Below are positions 1 to 4,813 of a stretch of DNA of 6,330 bases, piece after piece. The stretch is from CAYPOY01 sp964412395 (GTDB lineage Bacteria > Chloroflexota > Anaerolineae > B4-G1): assembly GCA_964412395.1 (NCBI GenBank), contig CAYPOY010000310.1, positions 1 to 6,330 of the forward strand, given 5' to 3'. Below the pieces are notes generated by a model. That model was given only the letters and a program-made list of their open reading frames with translations, had not been told where the DNA came from and did not search any database. Position 1 is the first letter of the stretch, and every line of letters begins with the position of its first letter. Both the position numbers and the translations under genes were made by a program.

Positions 1-274
1 GGTCAGATAACCACATTCGATGGAAAAGCAAATCCACGTTTGCGTCTCTGCTGCTTCGGACTCAGCATCGCTCAGCTTGCTCACAAAAGCCGCTTCGTAG
101 CGTCGTTTCCGCCAGGCTTCTGCAATGTTAGCCATACCGACCGCGACGACCGCCGCATCTGATCCGTCAAAGAGTACACTTCCTCACGAGGGAACCCCTT
201 CGACACCTCAAAGATTCTCATCGCTGCTTTGAAGGCCAGCTTATACACGTAAGTTCCTCGTGACTCCGTATCAC
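1..274 (-). pseudogene. Four-helix-bundle (S23/IVP family) protein, frameshifted and partial, left copy
   Basis: The minus strand encodes a TIGR02436-type four-helix-bundle protein, the family first known from 23S rRNA intervening sequences and related to the Avd proteins of retroelements. Recognisable segments are VYKLAFKAAMRIFEVSKGFP, then SLTDQMRRSSRSV, and, in another frame from position 135, ANIAEAWRKRRYEAAFVSKL followed by ETQTW and GYLT. One base is missing at about 135-137, so the frame read from upstream stops at 81 while the true protein frame continues to the window edge. The natural start would be the GTG at 274, but a second missing base near 251 separates that start from the VYKLAF frame. 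The coding frame is instead reached from wecB upstream. The family is normally about 120 residues. The role of free-standing members is not settled. Confidence 0.85.
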
Positions 275-340
275 CCCCGCACCTCTGCACCTCCGCTCCT
301 CTGCACCTCTGCACCTCCGCTCCTCCGCTCCTCTGCTCCT
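275..340. repeat. Polypyrimidine/polypurine low-complexity tract (left)
   Basis: On the plus strand this is a run of short degenerate units such as ctctgcac, ctccgctc and ctctgctcc. On the minus strand it is purine-rich and reads through as GAEVQRC-like peptide. It lies exactly between the wecB homology and the S23 gene. It is about 16 bp longer than the matching tract at 5929-5976, consistent with slippage. Tracts of this style accompany S23-type genes elsewhere in the window. Confidence 0.85.
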
Positions 341-548
341 TGTGGCTGCCGGAGCCTACACCCAGATACACGTCGGGGCGGGGGATACCCAGGTCATCAA
401 AAAACACCTGCGACATCTCGTCATTGTAATGCTGCCCGGTGTGCACCAATACCTGCTGGAAGCGATCCGGGTAGCGCGCCATCTCCTCCATAATCGGGGC
501 GATCTTTATAAAGTTGGGCCGCGCCCCGACGACGTGAAGGACTTTCAC
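333..548 (-). pseudogene. wecB: UDP-GlcNAc 2-epimerase, 5' fragment (left copy)
   Basis: WecB converts UDP-N-acetylglucosamine to UDP-N-acetylmannosamine in the cytoplasm for surface polysaccharide synthesis. The fragment starts at a GTG at 548, with a gggggagag ribosome-binding site about 5 bases upstream. It encodes about 72 residues with the family N-terminal motifs: VKVLHVVGARPNFIKIAP (the GxRP loop), then HTGQHYNDEMSQVFFDDLGI and the SGSHKEQ segment. Full-length enzymes have about 360-380 residues, so some 80% is missing, including the C-terminal UDP-binding domain. Homology ends in the polypurine tract at about 340. The frame stays open through that tract into the S23 gene and ends at 81. 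The gene begins 32 bp after the Uma2 stop, so the two are probably co-transcribed. It cannot be an active epimerase. Confidence 0.9.
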
Positions 549-580
549 CTGGCTCTCCCCCGGTGCGCTGCTGGGGCAAG

Positions 581-1372
581 TCATTCCCCTCCCAATGCCC
601 GCAAGAAACGCTCCACCAACTCCGTATCCACACCCGCGATCTCGCCCAGGACTCGCAATGGATGGGGCAATGGCTCCTGCCACAGCCACTCTACCCGCAG
701 CCAGAAACCGGGCAACGCCAACGCGTGATATTCGCCCTCTTTGCCACTGAAAGCCAGGCCATACCGTTCCTCTTCCAAATGATAGAACTCGACCCACTCC
801 ATCTGGGGATCAATCAGCCAGTACTCTGGCACTCCGCCACGCGCATACTCGTAGAACTTTTCTCCCCGGTCTCGGCCCACGCTATCCGGTGACACAATCT
901 CCACCACCAAATCCGCCGGGCCATCCAGGCAGGTCTCTTTCAGCCGGTCCAGATGCTCACTCGCCACAAACAGCAAGTCCGGCTCCCGGCCACGCTCCAG
1001 CTTCATCTGAAAGGGAGCTTGAATGACCTCGCCCAGGCGACGGGGCCGGACGTAGGCACGGAGCACCTCGTACAAGAAACCTCCAATGTCCTGGTGTCGC
1101 TTCGATGCCGGACTGTACATCACCACCTCTCCGTCCACCCATTCGGCCAGGGTGTCTTCGTCGGCCCAGGCCAGGAACTCCTCATACGTCATTTGCGGGA
1201 GCATATTCTGAGCCCCTCGACTCCGCTCGGGATGCACCTGCTGAAGGGACTGGCCTGGTATCTCTCCGATCGCTCGTCGCAGGCGCAGGCGCAGGTCCGG
1301 TCGTTCCGCGATCCAGACCGGTAGTCCTTCCAGCACCATCTGTTTCACTTCTTCTGCCCGCAGCGCCGTCAT
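581..1372 (-). CDS. Uma2 family (DUF820) restriction-endonuclease-like protein
   Basis: The protein has 263 residues and a PD-(D/E)XK-type nuclease fold by family knowledge. Candidate active-site positions are visible: EWVDGEVV at about 77-84, EPDLLFV with Asp132, LVVEIVSPD with Glu158, and RDRGEKF with Lys172. PEYWLIDP (182-189) is also typical of the family. The start ATG at 1372 has a strong aggaggtg site at 1377-1384, and a promoter candidate lies at 1433-1461. Residues 47-57 (HPERSRGAQNM) come from a dispersed DNA repeat inserted in frame between the N-terminal helices and the conserved core. The 3' 112 bp are duplicated at 6219-6330. The gene looks intact. The biological role of Uma2 proteins is poorly known; many occur as multicopy genes in Chloroflexota and cyanobacteria. 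Confidence 0.9.
   Translation of the reverse strand: MTALRAEEVKQMVLEGLPVWIAERPDLRLRLRRAIGEIPGQSLQQVHPERSRGAQNMLPQMTYEEFLAWADEDTLAEWVDGEVVMYSPASKRHQDIGGFLYEVLRAYVRPRRLGEVIQAPFQMKLERGREPDLLFVASEHLDRLKETCLDGPADLVVEIVSPDSVGRDRGEKFYEYARGGVPEYWLIDPQMEWVEFYHLEEERYGLAFSGKEGEYHALALPGFWLRVEWLWQEPLPHPLRVLGEIAGVDTELVERFLRALGGE
1211..1234. repeat. Dispersed 'PERSRG' repeat inside the Uma2 gene
   Basis: The segment contains ctcgactccgctcgggatg. On the minus strand it encodes HPERSRG, a peptide signature I know from dispersed repeats in many environmental genomes. It interrupts the Uma2 coding region without shifting its frame, at the boundary between the N-terminal extension and the core domain. Confidence 0.6.
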
Positions 1373-1406
1373 CGCCCACCTCCTGTCGCGCCAGCCATCA
1401 GTTTGC

Positions 1407-1619
1407 TCAGTAGACCAGGACTCGCGCGCACGATTCTACCATACTCTCGATGTGTGGGCAAGATTCGCCACTCACCCCGTGCTCTCCGCCAATATCGCCC
1501 ACACTCGCATCCGGAGGATCACCCCACGCATCACAGGATTCCGCTGGTCCCAAAACCAGCAGGGCCAAATTGATTGCCTCAGGGCGCGTGACGGAGACGG
1601 TGAGGGCTTTCAATGCCAC
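1407..1619 (-). CDS. Small hypothetical ORF, doubtful
   Basis: A 70-residue ORF begins at a GTG (1619) preceded by an aagga site 7 bases upstream. It opens with ALKALTVSVTRPEAINLALL and then becomes Gly/Ser/Asp/Cys-rich without recognisable domains. I do not recognise it. It has no transmembrane segment or known motif. The Uma2 promoter candidate lies inside its end, which argues that its second half is not under coding constraint. It could be the start of a truncated gene, since the first 25 residues look more protein-like than the rest. It sits between the hicA-like gene and Uma2. Confidence 0.3.
   Translation of the reverse strand: MALKALTVSVTRPEAINLALLVLGPAESCDAWGDPPDASVGDIGGEHGVSGESCPHIESMVESCARVLVY
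1433..1461 (-). promoter_or_regulatory. Candidate sigma70-type promoter for the Uma2 gene
   Basis: On the minus strand a TTGCCC -35 element (1461-1456) and a TAGAAT -10 element (1438-1433) are separated by 17 bases, with a TGG extended -10 just upstream. Transcription would begin near 1426, about 55 bases before the Uma2 ATG. The site lies inside the 3' part of the doubtful ORF at 1407-1619. Confidence 0.5.
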
Positions 1620-1646
1620 GAGTTGTTCCTTTCTCCTTTCTCTTTC

Positions 1647-1676
1647 TTGCCACGAATTGCACGAATTTCACTAATT
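1647..1676. repeat. Dispersed repeat of the 'attcgtgcaattcgtggc' type
   Basis: On the minus strand this contains two near copies of attcgtg (gaaattcgtgcaattcgtgg). This short motif is familiar as an intergenic repeat in many environmental bacterial genomes. It fills the gap between the hicA-like stop and the next ORF. A run of purines (gagaaaggagaaagg) follows it. Confidence 0.5.
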
Positions 1677-1689
1677 ATTATCCTGCCAG

Positions 1690-1956
1690 TTACTTTTTCG
1701 AATAGAACTCCTCGTCCAAAACACCATCTTTCGGGGTCAGCATCAACCGGCGGCGAATGGCTTTGACCAATCCCACCCCAAGCACGTAATTTGGTCCGTG
1801 ACAGGTTACAGGGATGGATCGCGTGGCGCCATCCGGCAACTCCCTGATCCATAGCCGCTCGCTGCTCTTGCCACGCCTGCGATCCTCATAAACGCCATAC
1901 TTCTTAACCAATTTGAGGAGCAGCCGATAGCGAATCGGTCTATCCACGGTCTTCAC
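1690..1956 (-). CDS. hicA: HicA-like toxin, divergent
   Basis: The product has 88 residues. I place the start at the GTG at 1956 because it overlaps the stop of the upstream hicB-like gene as GTGA, a 4-bp overlap typical of TA pairs; a longer reading from 2007 would run deep into hicB. HicA toxins are small double-stranded-RNA-binding-fold mRNA interferases. The core here is LLLKLVKKYGVYEDRRRGKS, then SIPVTCHGPN (His53) and LVKAIRRRLML, matching the pattern of a helix, a strand, and a basic C-terminal helix. The catalytic His of classical HicA (GSHHIY-like) is replaced by GKSSERLW. It may therefore be a divergent subgroup or a weakened toxin. The family call rests on both this pattern and the HicB partner. 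Confidence 0.65.
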   Translation of the reverse strand: MKTVDRPIRYRLLLKLVKKYGVYEDRRRGKSSERLWIRELPDGATRSIPVTCHGPNYVLGVGLVKAIRRRLMLTPKDGVLDEEFYSKK

Positions 1957-2261
1957 CCGCTCACCAGAGCGCACTCCGCGCTGGAGATGAAAGCAGGCAG
2001 TTTCCACCCGTCTGTACTCGGAACATAGCGCTCGGCTGTAGCCAGCACCTTCCAGTATTCGGCCGGTGCCGGGTTAAACAGGTGTCCCAGGTCACCCATT
2101 TCCTGGGCATAAGCGGCTTGTACTTCGATGGCATCCAGCAGGTTTTTGAAGGCTTCCAACGGACTTTCACCCTGGGCCACCAGATCGAACTCCAAGCAAT
2201 GCGCAATGTATCGTTTTTCTTCTTCTCTGGACAAAACAATATGCACACTCAAACTTTCCAT
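1953..2261 (-). CDS. hicB: HicB-like antitoxin (DUF1902/HicB_lk type)
   Basis: The product has 102 residues. An ATG exists at 2285, but the ATG at 2261 is preferred: it has a gggaggg site 5 bases upstream and gives the usual family start MESLSVHIVLSREEEK. The partial RNase-H-like fold of HicB is visible in RYIAHCLEFDLVAQGESPLE (about 17-36), followed by the helix AFKNLLDAIEVQAAYAQEMG. The region after about 60 has no obvious DNA-binding domain. HicB binds and neutralises HicA. It overlaps the toxin gene by 4 bp. A promoter candidate lies just upstream, in the broken wecC gene. Confidence 0.8.
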   Translation of the reverse strand: MESLSVHIVLSREEEKRYIAHCLEFDLVAQGESPLEAFKNLLDAIEVQAAYAQEMGDLGHLFNPAPAEYWKVLATAERYVPSTDGWKLPAFISSAECALVSG

Positions 2262-2281
2262 CGTGTCCCTCCCATTGCAGG

Positions 2282-2470
2282 TCATTTGCCTGACTTCAAC
2301 AAGCCGTCGGGGGCGTGGTGCATTTTATACCAGCAAGTAACCTGCTGCAAATTGCGGCCTGATCGTTCCGACCGCCGCTGCATCCCGGTCACCCGGAACT
2401 CCGGCATGCTGGCCAGCAGCGCCGCGCAGGGAATACCGACGTAACCCATACCGATGACGACGATGTTCAA
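2282..2470 (-). pseudogene. wecC: UDP-ManNAc (nucleotide-sugar) dehydrogenase, 5' fragment
   Basis: WecC-type enzymes oxidise UDP-ManNAc to UDP-ManNAcA with NAD+, the step after WecB. The start is a TTG at 2470 with a gaggag site 6 bases upstream. The first ~40 residues carry the Rossmann NAD-binding opening, NIVVIGMGYVGIPCAALL, followed by FRVTGMQRRSERSG, the strand-2 region specific to this dehydrogenase group. At about 2351 the homology stops abruptly and the frame runs through unrelated sequence to a TGA at 2282. Full-length proteins are about 420 residues. The break coincides with the -35 region of the candidate hicBA promoter, so the TA module appears to have replaced the rest of the gene. 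Confidence 0.85.
2324..2350 (-). promoter_or_regulatory. Candidate promoter of the hicBA-like pair
   Basis: On the minus strand TTGCAG (2350-2345) and TATAAA (2329-2324, within TATAAAAT) are separated by 15 bases; shifting to TTTGCA gives 16. It lies about 60 bases upstream of the hicB ATG, exactly where wecC homology ends. The -10 is strong for such GC-rich DNA; the spacing is slightly short. Confidence 0.5.
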
Positions 2471-2521
2471 AGTGTTCTCCTCAATGTGTGGAATGTTACC
2501 CGTTCAACCTGCCAACGCCAC

Positions 2522-2641
2522 CTACCGTCGCTGTGCGCGCAGCCCCATCAACTCCCGCAGTTGGCGCTTCTCCTCCAGCGACAGCCTGGCTGCCGTCTCC
2601 ACCTTGCGCATCCAGGTCCGCAGTGCGTCCAGCGGTTCGTC
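2522..2641 (-). pseudogene. C-terminal fragment of an unknown wec-cluster gene, copy A
   Basis: The frame reads DEPLDALRTWMRKVETAARL, then SLEEKRQLRELMGLRAQRR and a TAG at 2522. Two in-frame stops lie directly before DEP, so the start is lost. Related pieces occur at 3372-3483 (same C-terminus) and 5182-5265 (upstream part, ending DEPVDALR). Together they imply a protein ending in a charged helical tail, of unknown family. It stands directly upstream of wecC, with the wecC ribosome-binding site about 40 bases past its stop, so it was probably the gene before wecC in the ancestral cluster. I cannot name it. Confidence 0.6.
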
Positions 2642-2712
2642 CTATCAATCCCCGCCGTCGGCCCGAAGATCGTGTTTGCTGAGCGATTTCTCCAATCTCC
2701 CCCAGCGAGCGT

Positions 2713-3057
2713 CTATCGGATACGTATCCCTGTCTCGGTTGCTGCAACGAAGTGGTTCACCAACCGCTCGCCAACCTGTGTCAACACAGCCTTCATCACT
2801 CGCACTCGATTCTCTGCACGCTCATCACGTAACCGCAACAACACTACACCCCGATGCGACCGTCCGCCGCGGAAGATCATCTCGCCAAAATCCTTGTCAT
2901 TGGTCACCACAATCCGCTCTTCGGTCACCGCGTAGTCCAGAATGTCCTCGTCATCTGCCTCGGGCATCACATCGGCCACTGCGACTGCATCGTGACCGGC
3001 CCTGCGCAAGTAAGCCACTACCGACATGCCGGTACATTCATCTACCAGGAACCTCAT
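2713..3057 (-). CDS. DUF5615 PIN-like toxin
   Basis: The product has 114 residues and belongs to the Mut7-C/PIN-like DUF5615 family, the putative RNase partner of DUF433 antitoxins. The acidic positions expected of a PIN-like site are present: FLVDEC with Asp6 and Glu7 at the end of strand 1, ADDEDILDYA with Asp35/Asp36 and Asp38 in the middle, and VTNDKDFGEMI with Asp54 and Asp56. GHDAVAVADV and GVVLLRLRD supply the other core strands. Its ATG (3057) overlaps the stop of the DUF433 gene by 4 bp, so the two are translationally coupled. Length and ends look complete. RNase activity is inferred from the family, not shown here. Confidence 0.88.
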   Translation of the reverse strand: MRFLVDECTGMSVVAYLRRAGHDAVAVADVMPEADDEDILDYAVTEERIVVTNDKDFGEMIFRGGRSHRGVVLLRLRDERAENRVRVMKAVLTQVGERLVNHFVAATETGIRIR

Positions 3058-3311
3058 GCGGGCACTGCCCCGCTCACCGCCAGGAGGGGAAACACATCTT
3101 CGTGCTCCACCACGTGCGCGGCATAAGCCACGGCCGCCCGGATGTCCGCCTCTTCCAGGCGGGGATACTCTCGCAGAATCTCTTCAACCGGAATGCCCTG
3201 TCCTAACATCTTCAGGATTAAGGCTACCGGAACTCGCGTTCCTCGAATGACCGGCTTGCCGACCATCACTTTGGGGTCTACCGTGATCCGTCTCAGGTCT
3301 GCTCGATCCAT
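3054..3311 (-). CDS. DUF433 antitoxin
   Basis: The product has 85 residues. The start at 3311 is chosen over the ATG at 3332 because a ggggagg site lies 6 bases before it and because family members begin just before RITVDP. The DUF433 signature is clear: RITVDPKVMVGKPVIRGTRV, then LILKMLGQGIPVEEILREYP, a helix-turn-helix-like region probably binding DNA, and LEEADIRAAVAYA. The C-terminal tail (about 70-85) presumably contacts the toxin. It is the first gene of a two-gene operon with the DUF5615 toxin. An imperfect palindrome 27 bases upstream is a candidate operator. Confidence 0.9.
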   Translation of the reverse strand: MDRADLRRITVDPKVMVGKPVIRGTRVPVALILKMLGQGIPVEEILREYPRLEEADIRAAVAYAAHVVEHEDVFPLLAVSGAVPA

Positions 3312-3337
3312 CGTTCGCCTCCCCTTAGCCATTACAC

Positions 3338-3358
3338 GTTGAACGTCACACGCTCAAC
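3338..3358. promoter_or_regulatory. Imperfect palindrome upstream of the DUF433/DUF5615 pair
   Basis: The 21-bp element gttgaacgtcacacgctcaac splits as gttgaacgt-cac-acgctcaac. Eight of nine arm positions pair; the single mismatch is at arm position 6. It sits between the unknown-gene stop (3372) and the TA start. The otherwise similar leader before wecC (about 2497-2520) lacks it. It could be an antitoxin operator or a dispersed hairpin repeat. Confidence 0.4.
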
Positions 3359-3371
3359 CTGTCAACGCTAC

Positions 3372-3483
3372 CTACCCCCGCCGTGCGCACAACCCCATCA
3401 GCTCCAGCAGTTGGCGCTTCTCTTTCAGCGCCAACTTGGCCTGGTATTCCTGAACACACCGTCGCCACCTTGCGCATCCAGGT
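3372..3483 (-). pseudogene. C-terminal fragment of the unknown wec-cluster gene, copy B
   Basis: Nucleotides from about 3483 (the complement of cctggatgcgcaaggtgg) down to the TAG at 3372 align with 2522-2622. The final frame reads LALKEKRQLLELMGLCARRG. A frameshift separates the WMRK part from the LKEKRQL part, so this copy is dead. Similarity continues about 35 bp past the stop, in the leader, which shows the intergenic DNA was copied too. It lies directly upstream of the DUF433 operon, where copy A lies directly upstream of wecC. Confidence 0.6.
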
Positions 3484-3504
3484 TCGTCCACAGCATCAGG
3501 CAGG

Positions 3505-3540
3505 GCTTGCCCTGAGCCTGTCCTGAGCTTGTCGAAGGGC
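3505..3540. repeat. Dispersed 'FDKLRT' repeat
   Basis: The plus strand reads ggcttgccctgagc...gtcgaagggc and encodes FDKLRTGSGQA on the minus strand. This is a very common dispersed repeat peptide in environmental bacterial genomes. It contains imperfect inverted halves (gccctgagc / cttgtcgaagggc region). It terminates the wecB homology of the adjacent fragment. Confidence 0.8.
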
Positions 3541-3542
3541 CT

Positions 3543-3674
3543 GCCGAAAGGCACACCCAGGATGGTCGTCTCCTCCTGGATCCCGCCGGAATCGGTCAGC
3601 ATCAGGCGGGCGTTCGCCATCAGGTTCAGGAACTCCAGGTAGCCCAGCGGCTCCGTCACGCGCAGGTCTGGCAT
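3543..3674 (-). pseudogene. wecB: UDP-GlcNAc 2-epimerase, central C-terminal fragment
   Basis: About 44 codons encode PDLRVTEPLGYLEFLNLMAN, ARLMLTDSGGIQEETTILGVP. This is the highly conserved C-terminal-domain segment of the epimerase, including the DSGGIQEE motif that binds the UDP moiety. Homology begins abruptly near 3674 and ends at the FDKLRT repeat, just before the expected CLTLRENTERP segment. No start codon context is visible. It lies directly downstream of the TumE-type toxin gene. It is a dead fragment and belongs to a different break event from the remnant at 4485-4809, since it keeps the DSGGIQEE stretch that one lacks. Confidence 0.88.
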
Positions 3675-3749
3675 CGCTGCCAAGGTCAGGAACAGTAACA
3701 GCAAAACGTAGCGCGGAGTGAGGGCAGTGCTTCCGCTGCAATCTGCGCA

Positions 3750-4148
3750 TTAATTCCCCTTCGATGGAATCATCCCTGTCAACAAATCCAATAACTGAAT
3801 GATACTGAGCCTTTCGCCGGGCTCGACGTTCTTCTCCTCCCCAACGTGCACGTGATGAGGAAAATTCGCCAAGTCGGGGTAATGCTCGACGTTATCCCAC
3901 CACTTACGCAATTCTCGGCGTTCTCTGTCCATCCATTGATACCGATAACGGTACGTAACGCACTCGTCATCCTCCAGCACGAAATACTCTGCTGCTTCCA
4001 GAAAGTCCCCGTTGCTCAACGCCGTCCGTATACGAATATATCCTCTATCCGACCATACCTTTTCCTCAACAACGGTGAAGGATACAACGACAGAACTGGT
4101 CACCAATCTGGCTTTGAGTTGAAGCACATATTCGCCGGGTGTGGTCAT
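3750..4148 (-). CDS. TumE/DUF6516-family toxin candidate
   Basis: The product has 132 residues. The ATG at 4148 overlaps the stop of the upstream gene by 4 bp (ATGA). The pattern matches the DUF6516/TumE family of TA toxins: an N-terminal beta-rich part (YVLQLKARLVTSSVVVSFTV, FLEAAEYFVLEDDECVTYRY), then YQWMDRERRELRKWWDNVEH, then the His-rich FPHHVHVGEE, then a final helix (IIQLLDLL). HH-x-H-x-G is the family's most recognisable motif. The molecular target is not evident from the sequence. It is intact and flanked on both sides by wecB remnants. Family assignment is from motif memory, hence moderate confidence. Confidence 0.7.
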   Translation of the reverse strand: MTTPGEYVLQLKARLVTSSVVVSFTVVEEKVWSDRGYIRIRTALSNGDFLEAAEYFVLEDDECVTYRYRYQWMDRERRELRKWWDNVEHYPDLANFPHHVHVGEEKNVEPGERLSIIQLLDLLTGMIPSKGN

Positions 4149-4468
4149 TGCGAGATGTCTCCCATCACCTTCAATCGCTCAAGAATAGCCTGATACATCT
4201 CGTAGAACACGCTCCACTCGACGAAATCTATCTCATCCCCCAACTCCCCAGCCCGGAAGCGACGGTAGAATTCTTTAGATGACAATTGGTGTCGCTTCTC
4301 ATAATTGGCCAGACGAGCTTCTAAATCCCGCCGTTCCGTCCTTGCGTGCTCAATCTCTGTGGTCAGCAACTTGTCGATGACTCGGTCAACCACCTCGCTA
4401 TGGAAACCCTGACGATAAAGTCGTTCCAGACCTTGAAGTCTACTAAGCGTGCGAACCGCGGCGCTCAT
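4145..4468 (-). CDS. Antitoxin candidate paired with the TumE/DUF6516 toxin
   Basis: The product has 107 residues. The ATG at 4468 has a perfect aggaggtg site (4483-4476), which overlaps the stop codon of the wecB 3' remnant (TGA, 4487-4485). The protein is almost all helical and charged: an N-terminal part LSRLQGLERLYRQGFHSEVV DRVIDKLL, a central coiled-coil-like EIEHARTERRDLEARLANYE, then KEFYRRFRAGELGDEIDFVE and WSVFYEMYQAILERL. The phrase 'EFYRRF.AGELGD..DF.EWS.FYEM' recurs in small proteins next to DUF6516 genes in Chloroflexota and cyanobacteria. It has no obvious helix-turn-helix or ribbon-helix-helix, so how it regulates or neutralises is unknown. Confidence 0.7.
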   Translation of the reverse strand: MSAAVRTLSRLQGLERLYRQGFHSEVVDRVIDKLLTTEIEHARTERRDLEARLANYEKRHQLSSKEFYRRFRAGELGDEIDFVEWSVFYEMYQAILERLKVMGDISQ

Positions 4469-4484
4469 ATCACCTCACCTCCTA

Positions 4485-4809
4485 TCAATCCAGGGCCTTT
4501 GCAATGCGTCCCGCCGCCTGTCCATCCCATAATTCCGGAACTCGCCCGGTCTTGCCCTTGCCGTCCAGTATCGCCAATGCCTCGGTCACAATTCGCTTTG
4601 GATCGCAGCCCACAACCGTGTTCGTCCCTTGGGTCACCGTCACCGGGCGCTCGGTGTTCTCCCGCAGCGTCAGGCAAATGTGCGGAGGGGCAGAGGGGCG
4701 GAGGAGAGTCCATTCGCTCACCTCTGCTCCCTTGCTCCCCTGCTCCCCAGCTCCTCTGCTCCTCTGCTCCTTGGTCGGTCGGCACCAGCCACGCATTGGC
4801 CATCAGGTT
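4485..4809 (-). pseudogene. wecB: UDP-GlcNAc 2-epimerase, 3' remnant with a purine-rich insert
   Basis: Reading down from 4809, twelve codons NLMANAWLVPTD match the epimerase segment NLMANARLMLTD. About 97 bp of low-complexity DNA follows (4773-4677). The true C-terminus resumes as CLTLRENTERPVTVTQGTNT, VVGCDPKRIVTEALAILDGK, ELWDGQAAGRIAKALD and a TGA at 4485. The conserved DSGGIQEETT..GVP stretch (about 16 residues) is gone, replaced by the insert. The two wecB parts are not in one frame. The 63-residue tail looks undamaged, so the insertion may be recent. Upstream, the rest of the gene is replaced by dispersed repeats. Confidence 0.88.
4682..4772. repeat. Purine/pyrimidine tract with a strand switch
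   Basis: On the plus strand 4682-4708 is purine-rich (gcggaggggcagagggg...), while 4720-4772 is pyrimidine-rich (ctctgctcc units). Between them lie about 15 mixed bases. The two halves are therefore inverted relative to each other and could fold on themselves. The right half is the same family as the tracts at 275-340 and 5929-5976. The whole sits inside wecB. Confidence 0.75.
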
Positions 4810-4813
4810 CCAA

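Larger units (their letters stand above)
1..692. repeat. Long direct repeat, left copy
   Basis: This segment recurs at 5654-6330 in the same orientation. It carries, on the minus strand, the Uma2 3' end, the wecB 5' end, a polypurine tract and an S23 gene. By eye, 431-692 is identical to 6069-6330, and about 76-330 is identical to its counterpart apart from one missing base near 251 and a longer polypurine tract. Two patches differ: about 8 substitutions in 1-75 and about 14 in 351-430. The net length difference is 15 bp. The left copy reaches the window edge, so its true end is not seen. Confidence 0.97.

Noticed and set aside
275..340. CRISPR-like array
   Set aside because: Units are only about 6-9 bp, degenerate and contiguous, with no unique spacers and no cas gene.
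351..430. Diverged patch next to an Avd-related S23 gene as a diversity-generating retroelement template/variable pair
   Set aside because: Differences between the copies are not limited to adenines on either strand, are mostly synonymous codon third positions, and no reverse transcriptase is present.
549..797. Upstream extension of the wecB frame to 797
   Set aside because: This part is antisense-frame shadow of the Uma2 C-terminus. The GTG at 548 has a ribosome-binding site and matches the family N-terminus.
2642..2712. Frame ARWGRLEKSLSKHDLRADGG upstream of copy A as part of the unknown gene
   Set aside because: It has two stop codons before DEP and no counterpart in the other copies. 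It could be residual coding DNA, but this cannot be supported.
2454..3206. 250-codon open frame on the plus strand
   Set aside because: It runs antisense to the DUF433/DUF5615 operon and the wecC fragment, has Ser/Pro/Arg-rich composition typical of a shadow of GC-rich genes, and has no recognisable motif.
3675..3750. Coding continuation of the wecB fragment upstream of 3674
   Set aside because: The translated frames here do not resemble the epimerase, and the stretch is a short junction after the TumE-type gene.
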